NCBI GenBank assembly: GCA_030762935.1
Contig: CM060898.1
Span: 95,462,781-95,526,780 of the forward strand
Length of the DNA: 64,000 bases
Origin: Hymenopus coronatus
Lineage: Eukaryota > Arthropoda > Insecta > Mantodea > Hymenopodidae
Reading direction: 5' to 3'
Below, in pieces: positions 21,956 to 33,200 of the stretch. Made by a program: the position numbers and the translations under genes. Numbering within the stretch: the first letter of the stretch is position 1; each line of letters opens with the position of its first letter. The notes beneath the pieces were generated by a model, which was given only the letters and a program-made list of their open reading frames with translations, did no database searches and was not told the origin of the DNA.

Positions 21956-23203
21956 TTGGCATAAATTATCTGTTTAAACGACATCCACATTTTTTGTGTA
22001 GTAAGTTTTTGTTTTTTACTATTTACCAGTTCTGCAAAAGTCGTCCAAAATGTAGAAGACTTCACAGAATACACCCAAAAAATCTGATGTGCACCATTCA
22101 CATGACTTTCTCCATATCCCTGCAACAAATAATTCTTAAAAAGCTTATAATTCTATTTACTTTATGCTAATCAGAAAAAAATAGTAGAAATAGTCTAATT
22201 ACTCGCTTCCTTGTAAGTAGAAGCGAAATAAGGGAAACCGTAGGTTAAAGTGATAGTCAAAAGCTGGTTGCTATGTCAATGAAGTTCCTTTGTCTATATG
22301 GATAGGGCAACAAGTTAAAATATGAGAAAGGTATACGTTTTTCATAGCAGAAACCAAAAATAAGGAATGTCACAAAAACGACGAACTCCACGAAAAAAAT
22401 GTATATAACATAAATTGTCTGTTTTAATGTGCTCTACATTTTTTGTGTAGTAAGTTTTTGTCCATCTCTTACGGTTTAGCAGTTATTCAAAATTTAGTAA
22501 AATTCATCCTGAATAAACTACTCTTCAGAGGTTATTCTCAGAAAATTCAAGATATACATTTTATTTGTCAGGTAAATATCTTTAATATGCTAAATTGTAA
22601 TCAAAATCGTTAGAGCCATTTTTGAGAAAATCAAAATTTTCGAAAAAAGTTCCATGTAAAGGGTAGTTGGGGGTGGGGGGATTTTTTTCAAAATCTTCGT
22701 GTCGCATCCCTGGAAGATACTAAACTTAAATACCAAGTTTGGTATTTTACCTACTTTTCGTTTTTGAGTTATCGTGTTCCCAGACACACGGACACACGGA
22801 CACACACACGGACCTTTTTGTGAAAATGCTTTTTTTGGATATTGGGGACCCTAAAACATATATTTTCGGTGAAATCTCGGTATCGAATTTTTTGGTGGAG
22901 TGTAATACTTTCTCTATACACTATGTACATAGTGCGTATGGAGAAAGTAAAAATAGAGTTGTATATTTATTTGTCATAGAAGAACCTTAGACATATGGTA
23001 TTTTAATAAAAATCGTTAGTGGCATTTAGCAGAGCATTAAAATTTTCGAAACATATTGCATGCAAAGTGTAGTTTGGGGTGGGGGATTATCTTGAAAATT
23101 TTGGTGACGACTCTTTGGAAGATAGTAAACTTAAAAACTAATTTTGGTATTATAATGGCTACGTATTTTAGTTATGCTATTGTCAGACATACGCACGCAC
23201 AGA
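21956..23203 (+). repeat. PER repeat, plus, outer unit split by a full PER copy
   Basis: Segments 21956-22076 (ATAAATTATCTGTTTAAACG to ACACCCAAAA) and 22953-23203 (TAGAGTTGTATATTTATTTG onward). They join at the place where other copies read CCCAGAAAATTCAAG, so the inner copy entered the A-run there. The outer 3' end is lost near 23200. Confidence 0.78.
22077..22952 (+). repeat. PER repeat, plus, full length, nested
   Basis: Complete from AAAAAATCTGATGTGCACC to CACTATGTACATAG and GGAGAAAGTAAAAA. One of the best-preserved copies. Confidence 0.93.
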
Positions 23204-23943
23204 TAAAAATCTGATGTGTTCCATTCACATGACTTTCTCTACATCACTGCAACAAATTATTGTTAAAAAGTTTTATACTTCTATTTACTTCATACTAATC
23301 GAGAAAAACGTAGCATAAATAGTCTTATTACTTGCTTCCTTGTAAGTAGAAGCGAAATAAGGGAGTAACATAGGTTAAAGAGACAGTCAAAAGCTTGTTG
23401 CTATGAGACTGAAGTTCCTTTGTTTGTATGCACAGGAGTTGACAAATTCCTGTATCAGAAATGTGTAAGCTTTTCAAAGCTGAAACCAAAAACAAGGAAT
23501 AACTCTAAAACGATCAACACCACGAAAAATAAGTGCATAACATAAATTGTGTGTTTTAACATGCTCTACATTTTTGTGTGACAAGGTTTTATCCATCCTG
23601 TACGTTTTAGCAGTTACGCAAAATTCCTTAAAATTCATCCAGAATAGTCTTCAGAGGCTATTCCCAGAAAATTCAAGATATACATTTTATTTGGCATGTA
23701 AATACCTTAAATATAAGAGATTTTAATCAAAATTGTTAGTCATTATTGAGAAAATCAATTTTTTTTTAAAAAATTCTATGTAAAGGGTAGCTGGGGGGGG
23801 GGATTCTCTTGAAAATCTTCGTATAGCATCCTTGGAAGATACCACACTTAATTACCAAGTTTGTTATTCAACGGTCTTTTCGTTTATGAGCTATGTTGTC
23901 CACAGACACATATACACACGCACACAGACACACGGACCTGTTT
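23204..23943 (+). repeat. PER repeat, plus, 3'-truncated at an A-run
   Basis: Starts AAAAATCTGATGTGTTCC. It stops right after the CA tract at GACCTGTTTGTAAAAA, where the next copy begins. I do not see where its own end resumes. Confidence 0.85.
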
Positions 23944-24193
23944 GTAAAAATCTGATGTGTTCCATTCACATGACTTTCTCTAAATCTCTGCAACAAATTA
24001 TTGTTAAAAAGCTGATGCTTCTATTTACTTCAAGCTAATCGAGAAAATATTAGCAGAAATAGTCTTATTACTTGCTTCCTGGTAAGTAGAAAGGAAATAA
24101 GAGAGTACCATAGGTTAAAGTGATAGTCAAAAGCTGGTTGCTATGTAACTGAAGTTCCTTTGTTTGTATGGTCAGGAGTTGACAAATTACTGT

Positions 24194-25089
24194 ATGAAAA
24201 AATCTGATGTGTGCCATTCACATGACTTTCTCTATATCCCTGCAACAAATTATTCTTAAAAAGCTTATATTTCTATTAACTTCATGCTAATGAGTAAAGC
24301 ATATGCAGAAATAGCCATATTACTTGCTTGCTTGTAAGTAGAGGTGAAATAAGGGAGTACCATAGGTTAAAGTGATAATCAAAAGCTGATTGCTATGTCA
24401 CTGAAGTTCCTTTGTTTGTATGGACAGCAGTTGACAAATTCCTGTATGAGAAATGTATACGTTTTTCATAGCAGGCACCAAAAATAAGGAATGTCACAAA
24501 AACGACGAACTCCACGAAAAAAATGTATATAATATAAATTGTGTGTTTTAACGTGCTCTACATTTTTTGTGCAGTAAGTTTTTGTCCATCTCTTACGGTT
24601 TAGCAGTTATTCAAAATTTAGTAAAATTCATCCAGAATAAACTACCCTTCAGAGGCTATTCCCAGAAAATTCAAGATATAAATTTTATTTGTCAGGTAAA
24701 TACCTTTAATATACGAAATTTTAATCATAATCGTTGGAGCCATTTATGATAAAATCAAAATTTTCGAAAAATGTTCCATGTAAAGGGTAGTTGGGGCTGG
24801 GGGGATTTTTCTCAAAATCTTCGTGTCGCATTCCTGGAAGATACTAAACTAAAATACCAAGTTTGGTATTTTACCTACTTTTCGTTTTTGAGTTATCGTG
24901 TTCAGAGGCACACGGCCACACGGACACACACACACACACACACACACACGGACCTTTTTCCGAAAATGGTTTTTTAGATAAAGGGGACCCTAAAACATAT
25001 ATTTCCGGTGAAATCTCGGTATCGAATTTTTTGGTGGAGTGCAATACATTCTCTATACACTATGTACATAGTGCCTATAGAGAAAGTAA
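24194..25089 (+). repeat. PER repeat, plus, full length, nested
   Basis: From AAAAAATCTGATGTGTGCC to AGAGAAAGTAAAAA, including a (CA)n tract of about 15 units at 24919-24949. The outer unit continues at GTATACG. Confidence 0.93.
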
Positions 25090-25570
25090 AAAGTATACGT
25101 TTTTCAAGTCGGAAACTAATAACAAGGAATATCTTAAAACGATTAACTCTAAAAAAAAAAAAATGTATATAAGATAAATTGCGTGTTTTAATGAGCTTTA
25201 AATTGTTTGTGTAGTAAGTTTTTCTGCATCTCTTACGGTTTAGCGGTTATGGAAAATTCGACGAAATTCACACAGAATAAAGAGGCCTTCAGAAGCTATC
25301 CCCAGAAAATTCAAGATTTACTTTTTATTCGGGGTACAAATAGCTTTAATATACGTGAGTTTAATCAAACTCGTTAGTTATTTTTAAGAAAATTAAAATG
25401 TTCAAAAATGTTTCCATGTACAGGGTAGTTTGTGGTGGGGGGATTTTCTTGAAAATCTCCGTGTCGCATCCTTTGCAGATGCTAAACATAAATACCAAAT
25501 TTTGTATATAACGGTCTTTTCGTTTTTGAGCTATGTTGTCCACAGACACACACACATGGACCTTTCTCTA

Positions 25571-26431
25571 AAAATCTCATGTGTTACACTCACATGACTT
25601 TCTCTAGCTATTCTACAAACTTCTTGCATAAGATTATTCTTCTTTCTGCACCTTACTAAACGAGATAATCATTAGCAGAATGTTCTTAGTTGCTTATAAG
25701 TAGAAAGAAAATAAGGGAATACACTAGGCTAAACCCACAGTCGTTATTCGATTGTCATTGGAAATCGCTTCTTTGCTTGGCCAGGAGTAGAACAAAAGAA
25801 AAACGGACACTTCCTGTCTGAGAAAATTTTAAGTACTGAAACTAAAAACAAGGAATATCTCCGTAATGGTTACCACAACAAAAATGTAAAGGACATACAT
25901 GTTGTGTTTTTATCAGATCAGCATTTTCTGTGTAGTAACTTTTTGTCTATCTCTTACCGTTTAGCAGTTAAGCAAAATTTAGCAAAATTCATCAAGAATA
26001 AAGAGCTCTTCAGAGGCTATTCCCAGAAAATTCAAGATATACATTTTATTTGATATGTAAATATATTTAATATACGGGATTTTAATCAAAATTGTTAGAG
26101 CCATTTTTAGGAAAATCAAAATTTTCGAAAAATTTTCCATGTAAAGGGTAATTGGGGGTGGGGAGATTTTCTTGAAGAACTTCGTGTCACATCCTTGGAA
26201 GATATCAAACCTAAATACCAAGTTCAGTATTTAACGGTCTTTTCGTTTTTGAGCTATGCTGTCCACAGACACACACACATACATACGGACCTTTTTCTGA
26301 AAATGTTTTTTTTTTTTTTTTGGGATTCAGGAGGACCTAAACCATGTATTTCCGGTGAAATCTCGGTATCGAATTTTTGGGTGGAATACAATACTTCCTC
26401 TATACACTATATACATAGTATGTATAGAGAA
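25571..26431 (+). repeat. PER repeat, plus, full length, nested
   Basis: From AAAATCTCATGTGTTACAC to ACTATATACATAGTATG and AGAGAAAGTAAAAA. The outer unit continues immediately with TGTTCTTTTTTGG. Confidence 0.92.
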
Positions 26432-26623
26432 AGTAAAAATGTTCTTTTTTGGATTCAGGGGAACCCAAAACATATATTTCCGGTACAATCTCGGTATCGA
26501 ATTTTTGACTGGAATGTGATACTTTCTCTATACACTATGTACATAGATCGTGTAAAGAATAAAAAGACACACACGCACATACACATACACGTAACTACAG
26601 GCACTCATCAGCGCACCAAACTT

Positions 26624-27492
26624 ATTACTTTCTCTATACGTTCTATGTGCATAGTATGTAGTGAAGGTATTGTATTGCACCCAAAAATGCGATACCGAGA
26701 TTTCACTGGAAATACATGTTTTGGGTCCCCCTGAATCCAAAAAAAAAAACGTTTTTGGAAAAATGTTCGTGTGCGTGTGTGTCTGTGTGTGTCTGTCTGT
26801 GAACAGCATAGATCAAAAGCAGAAGATACTAAACTTGATATTTAAGCTTGGTATCTTCCACGGATGCGACACTAAGATTTTCAAGAAATTTCTCCCACCC
26901 CAACTACTCTTTACATGGAACTTTTTTCGAAAATTTTGATTTTCTCAAAATTATTCTAACGATTTTGATTAAAATGACTAATATTTAAGATATTTACTAG
27001 ACAAATAAAATGTATATCTACAATTTTCTGGGAATAGCCCCTGAAGACATGTTTATTCTGGATGAATTTTGCCGAATTTTGCATAGCTGTTAAACCGTAA
27101 GAGATAGGCAAAAGATTATTTAACAGAAAATGTAGAGCTCATTAAAACACTTAATTTATGCTATATATATTTTCTCGTGGAGTGGATCGTTTTTGATATA
27201 TTCCTTGTTATTGGTTTCAGTTTTAAAAAACTTATACTTTTCTCATGCAGGAATTTGTCAAATCCTACCCATACAAACAAGGGAACTTCTGTTACATAGC
27301 AACCAGCTTTTGACTATCACTTTAACCTGTGGTGCTCCCTTATTTCGCTTCTACTAATAAGAAAGCAAGTAATAAGACTATTTCTACTATTTTTTTCTGA
27401 ATTAGTATGAAGTAATAGAAGCATAAGCTTTTTAACAATAATTTGTTGCAGAGATGTAGAGAAAGTTATGTGAATGGAACACATCAGATTTT
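26624..27492 (-). repeat. PER repeat, minus, full length
   Basis: From ATTACTTTCTCTATACG to GTGAATGGAACACATCAG and a T-run. Abuts the next minus copy directly. Confidence 0.92.
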
Positions 27493-28363
27493 GTTTTACT
27501 TTCTCTTCACGTACTACGTACATAGTGTATAGAGAAGGTATTGTAATGCACCCAACGTTTTTATACCGAGATTTTACCGGAAATCCATGTTTTGGGTCCC
27601 CCTGAATCCAGATAAAGAAATTTTGGAAAAAGGTCCGTGTGGTGTGCGCCTTTGGACAGCATAGCTCAAAAACGAAAAGACCGTTAAGTACTAGACTGTG
27701 TATTTAAATTTGGTATCTCCCAAGGATGCGTCACAAGAATTTTCAAGAAAATGCCCCCACCCCCAACTACCCTTTATATAGAACCTTTTTCGAACATTTT
27801 GATTTTCTTAAAAATGACTGTAACGATTTTGATTAAAATATCGTATATTAAAGATATTTATATGGCAAATAACATGTATATCTTGATTTTTCTGGGAATA
27901 TCCTCTGAAATTCTGAATGAATTTTGCTGAATTTTGCGATGTAACTGGTACACTGTAAGAGATAGACAGAAACTTACCACATAAGAAATTTAGATCTCAT
28001 TAATATCCACAATTTATGTCATATACGTTTTTTTTTCCTTGAAATTGACCATTTCTGAGATACTCCTTGTTATTGTTTTCAGATTTAAAAAATTTAAAAC
28101 TTTTCTCGCACGGAAAGCTGTAAGCTGCTGGTCCTGCATAGAAACGGATTTCAACCACAGGAACCCGCTTTTTAAAAGATTTGATTATCGCTTTAGCCGA
28201 ATTTATTCCATTATTTCCCTTCTACTTTAAAGAAAGCAAGTAATAACACCATTTCTCCTAATGTTAATCTCGATTAGCAGGAATTAGATATGAGAATGTT
28301 TTTAATAGTAATATGTTATCGAGATTTAGAGAAAGCCATGTGAATGGAACACATCAGCTTTTT
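27493..28363 (-). repeat. PER repeat, minus, full length
   Basis: From TTTTACTTTCTCTTCACG to GTGAATGGAACACATCAG. Stacked tail-to-head on the copy before it, consistent with insertion into that copy's terminal T-run. Confidence 0.92.
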
Positions 28364-28365
28364 TG

Positions 28366-28568
28366 GAAGGTATTTATCATAAATACCAAGTTTAGTATTT
28401 CACTTAAACTTTTCGTTTTAGAGTTATGCTGTTTACAACGTACACATAAACATATTTCTAATATTTTCCTTTTCCAAATCAAAAGATCTCAAAATGTGTA
28501 TTTTTGGTGAAATTTCGGTATCGAATATTACCTTCTCTAATTACTATATACTTGACAGAGAAAGTAAA
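28366..28568 (+). repeat. PER repeat, plus, 3' fragment
   Basis: From TGGAAGGTATTTATCATAAA to GACAGAGAAAGTAAAAG. The terminal hairpin is shortened. Confidence 0.75.
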
Positions 28569-28690
28569 AGATGTGTTCCAATCATATGATTTTCTTTACC
28601 TGATCTACTATGAACTATTCTTACAAAAGTTGATTACTTTATCTTCGTCATGCTAGTCGAGATAAACATTGGTAGAACTTTCCATATCAC

Positions 28691-30092
28691 GCCGGTCTTT
28701 CAATAAGTCCTTAGAAAATCCAAGAAATTACATTCGTAGCATCGAAAAAAGTTTGTATTTAGTAGCTGCTGTCTCTTAATAGATGGCAGTTAAAAGTTTC
28801 AGCTATACCCATCACGTAGTTCCGTTGCCATACGCGATTGAATCAACAATCTTGTGTTTCTTTAGAAAGATGTTTAAAAAAAAAAGAGATGAATTTCGCG
28901 CGGGATTCAACACTTCGATTTAAAAGCCTTAATACTGAAAGGGATAAAAAGCGAGTTGGATGAAGTTAATGGCACATCTGCTCCTGCGTTTATAACAATT
29001 TACAATTGTTCAAAAGACTTTAAACGTAGCTGTACATCCACAAATGATGAGCATCGTTCCAGATGTCCAGTAAATGTGACTTCTTCCGAAATTATTGACA
29101 AAATCAAGGATATGGTGTTGAGTGATCGACGAATCAAAGTTGGCGAAATACCTACCACAGGCCACAGACATATCACAAGATACAGTGTTCTCAAGTTTGC
29201 ACAAAAAATTATTTCTCACAAAGATCTTGGTAAGATGTGTGCCGCGTTTGCTCTCAATGTAGAATAATCGTGTAATCGATTTGGAAGTTGGTATGACACT
29301 TTTCCGTCGTAATCCTGACGAGTTTCTACATCGATACATAACTATAGATAAAGCATGGATATACTGCTACACCTCAGAGACATAAGTGCAGTCGAAAGAG
29401 TGGGGTTTTAAAGGCAAATTGGTCCGAAGAAGGCAAAGTTGGTCAAATCTACAGACGAGGTGATTGCCTCGTTTTTTTGGGATGCATGTGGAATCATCAA
29501 CATTGTTTACTTGCACAAAGGAAGAACGATAAATGGAGAGTATTATGATCGTTATTGCACCGGCTGAACGGAGAAATCAAGGGAAAAATAAAAAAAAAAA
29601 AACGCTCTCATTTGGCAAAGAAAAAGATTCTCTTTCATCCAGACAATGCAGGGGTGCACATTTGCGCAGTTTTGATGGCGAAAATTGTAGAATCAAGGTC
29701 GAAAAACTACAACATTCACCGCATTCACCTTAACTTGGCCCCCAGTGACTTTTTATTTCCAAACTTGAAAAAGTGGCTCGGCGGAAAACGATTCACGTTT
29801 AACGAAGAGGTCATCTCCTAAATAGATGCATATTTTGAGAACCTTCCGAAATCCTACTTTTTATAAGGCATATAACAGTTGGAGAAACGCTAGGAAACGT
29901 GCATCTAGCCAAAAGAAGATTATGTTGGAAAAAAGTATATACCAAAAATAATTTGTTGATATATGCATTTTATATAACTTTTATAATTCCTTTATGTTTT
30001 GTTAATGGAGGTTGATATTTAATTCAGAATTTTTTTTTAGGTTTATTATTTTTATTTTCTATCTTTTCCTAAAGAGTTATTGAATACTCCTT
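28691..30092 (+). mobile_element. mariner-type DD34D transposon, near full length, dead
   Basis: Imperfect inverted ends: GGTCTTTCAATAAGTCC at 28694 and, read from the other strand, GGAGTATTCAATAACTC ending about 30090. Both run on to a TTAGAAAA/TTAGGAAAA block. It interrupts a plus PER unit whose sequence continues on the right with TAGATATATACTAGG. The encoded transposase is broken. Confidence 0.85.
28870..29930 (+). pseudogene. mariner transposase pseudogene
   Basis: Translation in shifting frames follows a mariner transposase. The N-terminal half reads DEVNGTSAPAF, then EIIDKIKDMVLSDRRIKV (28956-29267). The first catalytic Asp region is YITIDKAW (about 29335-29360), followed by SFFWDACGI and INGEYYD. 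HPDNAGVHI carries the second Asp (about 29635-29665), and LAPSDFLFPNLKKWLGGKRF carries the third (about 29740). All three Asp codons survive, but the DETW motif reads DKAW. There are several frameshifts (near 29265, 29380 and 29590, one beside an A-run) and stops (for example after TSET at about 29380, after EEVIS at 29820, and after KSYFL). Confidence 0.9.
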
Positions 30093-30206
30093 GTAGATAT
30101 ATACTAGGAATTACATTAGGCTAAAGCGATAGTCAAATCTTTTAACAGCTTGTCGCTATGTGATGACTTTGAAATTCCGTTCCCTTTTTCGTAGTGAAAG
30201 AAACAA

Positions 30207-31050
30207 TCCGATGTGTTCAATTCACATATCTTTCTCTACATCTCTGCAGCAAATTATTGTTAAAAAGCTTATGCTTCTTTTTACTTCATGCTAATCGAGA
30301 AAAATTTTGAAGCAGTAGTCTTATTACTTGCTTCCATACAAGTGTAAGGGAAATAAGGGAGGGAGTAGCATGGGCTTAAGTATTATTCAAAAGCTGGTTG
30401 CTATGTGTCTGAAGTTCCTTTGTATGGACAGGATTTGGCAAATTCCCACATAAGACAAGAATATTTTTTTTAAAAACTGAAACCAATAACAAGGAGTATC
30501 TCAAATGTGGTCCACTCCACGAGAAAACGTATAGAACATAAATTGTGTGTTTTAATGAGCTGTACATTTTCTGTTAAGTAATATTTTGCCTATCTCTTAC
30601 AATTTAGCAGCTATGCACAATTCGGCAAAATTCATCCAGAATAAACATGTCTTCATGGTCTGTTCCCAGAAAATTGAAGATATACATTTTATTTGTCAAG
30701 TAAATATCTTAAATATTAGAGACTTTAATAAACACCGTTAGAACCATTTTTGAGAAAATTAAATTTTCCGAAATTTTTTCCATGTAAAGGGTAGTTGGGA
30801 GTGGGGGGATTTTCTTGAAAATCTTCGTGTCGCATTCTAGGAAGATACCGAGTTTGGTATTTAACGGTCTTTCGTTTTTGAGCTATGCTGCCCACAGACA
30901 CACATACACACGGACATTTTTCTACTTTTTTTTGGATTCAGGGGGTCTCAAAACATGTATGTTCGGTGAAATCTCTGTATCGAATTTTTGGGTGCAATAT
31001 AATACCTTCTCTATACACTATGTACATATTACGTGCAGAGAAAGCAAAAA
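30207..31050 (+). repeat. PER repeat, plus, full length, nested
   Basis: From AAACAATCCGATGTGTTC to CACTATGTACATATTACG and AGAGAAAGCAAAAAG. The outer unit continues with GAAATGAGGACTTCCCG. Confidence 0.9.
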
Positions 31051-31159
31051 GGAAATGAGGACTTCCCGTTTGAGAAAAGTATAAGTATTGGAAAATTTAA
31101 ACCAATAACATAACAAATCTCGCAAATGGTTAACCACACAAAAATCAAAAAACAAACAA

Positions 31160-31998
31160 ACAAATCTGATGTGTTCTATTCCTATGACTTTCTCTACATC
31201 GCTGTAACAAATTATTGATAAAAAGCATATTCTTCTGTCTACGTTATGATAATCGAGCTAAGCATTAGCAGAAATTGTCTTAATTACTTGCTTCCTGTAA
31301 GTAGAAGGAAAATAAGGGAATAGAGGAGGCTAAAACGATAATCAAATCTTTTAAAAGCTGGTTTGAAATCCGTTTCTGTACAACTTTCCGTGTGAGAAAA
31401 GTTTAAGTATTTTGAATCTGAAACAAATAAGAAGAAATATTCAGAAATGGTCAATTTCACGAACAAAAATGTATATGACATAAATTGCGTGTTTTAGCGT
31501 AATCAACATTTTTGTGTAGTAAGCTTTTATCTATCTCTTACGGTTTGCCAGTCACGCAAAATTCAGCAAAATTCACTCAGAATAAGGTCTTCAGAGACTA
31601 TTCCCAGAAAATTCAAGATATACATTTTATTTGCATATAAATATCTTTAATATATGGTATTGTTAAAGAGCCATTTTTGAGAAAATCAAAATTTTCGAAA
31701 TTTTTTCCTTGTAGAGGGTAGTTTACTGTGAGGAGATTTTTCTCAAAATCTTCGAGTTGCATCTCTGGAAGATCCAAACTTAAAATACCAAGTTTGGTAT
31801 TTTGCCGACTTTTCGTTTTTGAGTTATTGTGCTTACAGACACATGGACACACACACACGGACCTTTCTATGAAAACGCTTTTTTCGGATACTGGGGACCC
31901 TAAAACGTGTATTTCCGTTGAAATCTCGGTATCGAATTTTGGGCGTAATATAATACCATCTCTATACACTATGTACATAGTACGTGTAGAGAAAGTAA
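31160..31998 (+). repeat. PER repeat, plus, full length, nested
   Basis: From AAACAAATCTGATGTGTTC to CACTATGTACATAGTACG and AGAGAAAGTAAAG. The A-rich target CAAAAAACAAACAAACAAA is on the left, and the outer unit resumes at TTATAAGACATAAATG. Confidence 0.9.
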
Positions 31999-32361
31999 AG
32001 ATTATAAGACATAAATGTGTGCAACATTAATGTTTTATGCATAATAAGATATTGTCCATGGGATTTACTAGTTATTCAAAAGCCATCCAGATTGAAGTGG
32101 AGAGGCTCTTCGTAGAAAAGTCAATATAGTGTATTTCTTAAGTATAAGGCATTTTAATCAAAACCTTAGAGCGATTTTTGAAAAAATTTCTAAAAATATT
32201 CTATATAAAGGGTGATTAAGAGTGCGGATTTTCTTGAAAATGCTCGTGTCGCATCCTTGTTAAATGCCGAACTTAAGCATCAAGTTTGGTATTTATCGGC
32301 TTTTTGTTTTTTAGTTAAGACTATTCATATACACACGCGCACGCTGACCCCTTTTTCCATT

Positions 32362-33090
32362 TTGATTTTCACTACACGTACCTACTATGTACATAGTATA
32401 TAGAGAAAGTTGTGTATTCCGCCCAAAAATTCCATGCCGAGATTTCACCAGAAAGAGACGTTTTAGGGTTCCCTGTATCCAAAGAAAATCAGTTTTAGAA
32501 AAAAGGTCCGTGTGTTTGTGAACACGATAACTCAAAAACGAAAAAACATATACGTTTTTTTCGTCGAAATGACAATTTCTGAGGATTCCTTGTTATTTGC
32601 TTTAGATTTAAAATACTTAACTTTTCTCACACGGAAAGTTTTAAACGGATTTCAACCAATGGGAACCAGCTTTTAAAATATTTGACTATCACTTTTGCTA
32701 CCTTACTTTTTTTTTGGTAGTGTTTAACGTCCGCTTTAACTCTTATGGCACCACAGGCGGTGACACTGATGATACATGAATGAAGATGGAGTACCGGCGG
32801 AATGCGATGGCGGGGGAAACCGGAGAACCCGGAGAAAACCCGCCCCATCGCCGCTTTGTCCACCACAAATTTCACATGCGTTCGCTTGGGATTGAGCCCG
32901 GGCCGTCTAGGCGAGAGGCGATTGGTCTAACCACTCGGCCACGGCGCGGCCCTACCTTATTTCCCTTCTACTTACAAGGATGCAAGTAAATAAGACAGTT
33001 TCTGCTAATGTTTATCTCGATTATCATAAAGTAGATAGAAGAATATGCTTTTTAACATTAATTTGTTACAGCGATGTAGAGAAAGTCAGA
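32362..33090 (-). repeat. PER repeat, minus, internally deleted, nested, with SINE S3 inside
   Basis: Begins TTTTCACTACACGTACC with a CTATGTACATAG hairpin and ends GATGTAGAGAAAGTCAGAG. A deletion removes roughly 32545-32550 relative to consensus (the middle third of the unit). The outer plus unit continues at a T-run. Confidence 0.82.
32706..32951 (-). mobile_element. tRNA-derived SINE, family S3
   Basis: Perfect 8-bp duplication CTACCTTA (32698-32705 and 32952-32959). The minus-strand head GCCGTGGCCGAGTGGTTAGA is a Leu/Ser-type tRNA A-box region, followed by CCCGGGCTCAATCCC (B box). The body has GGGTTTTCTCCGGGTTCTCC and the unit ends in an A-run next to the duplication. GC-rich against its AT-rich surroundings, which suggests a fairly young insertion. 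Confidence 0.93.
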
Positions 33091-33200
33091 GTTTTTTTAT
33101 TTAGGGGACGTCGAAATATATATTTCCGGTGATACCTCGGTATCTAATTTTTGGCTGAAATATTTACCTTATTTATTATACGTAGTAGAGAAATTAAAAA

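Larger units (their letters stand above)
23944..26560 (+). repeat. PER repeat, plus, outer unit split by two PER copies
   Basis: Segments 23944-24193 (to CTGTATGAAAA), 25090-25570 (from GTATACGTTTTTCAAG to CTTTCTCTAAAAA) and 26432-26560 (from TGTTCTTTTTTGGATTCAGG to the hairpin CACTATGTACATAG). Laid end to end they rebuild one unit in the right order. Both inserts sit in A-runs. Confidence 0.87.
28569..33200 (+). repeat. PER repeat, plus, outer unit with four insertions
   Basis: Pieces 28569-28690, 30093-30206, 31051-31159, 31999-32361 and 33091-33200 total about 0.82 kb. They follow the unit order without overlap: start GATGTGTTCCAATCATATG, then ATTAGGCTAAAGCGATAGTC, CCGTTTGAGAAAAGTATAAG, AAGACATAAATGTGTG through CGCACGCTGACC, and the final ATTTAGGGGACGTCG to TAGAGAAATTAAAAA. 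The inserts are a mariner, two plus PER copies and one minus PER copy that itself carries a SINE. Confidence 0.82.

Noticed and set aside
22077..22952. PER as a Helitron
   Set aside because: There is a hairpin at one end, but no 3' CTRR, no TC start and no host AT target; inverted ACTTTCTCTA motifs argue against it.
23944..26560. PER as an ordinary satellite array
   Set aside because: Copies occur in both orientations, are spaced by other sequence, and interrupt each other with clean resumption, which fits insertion and not tandem amplification.
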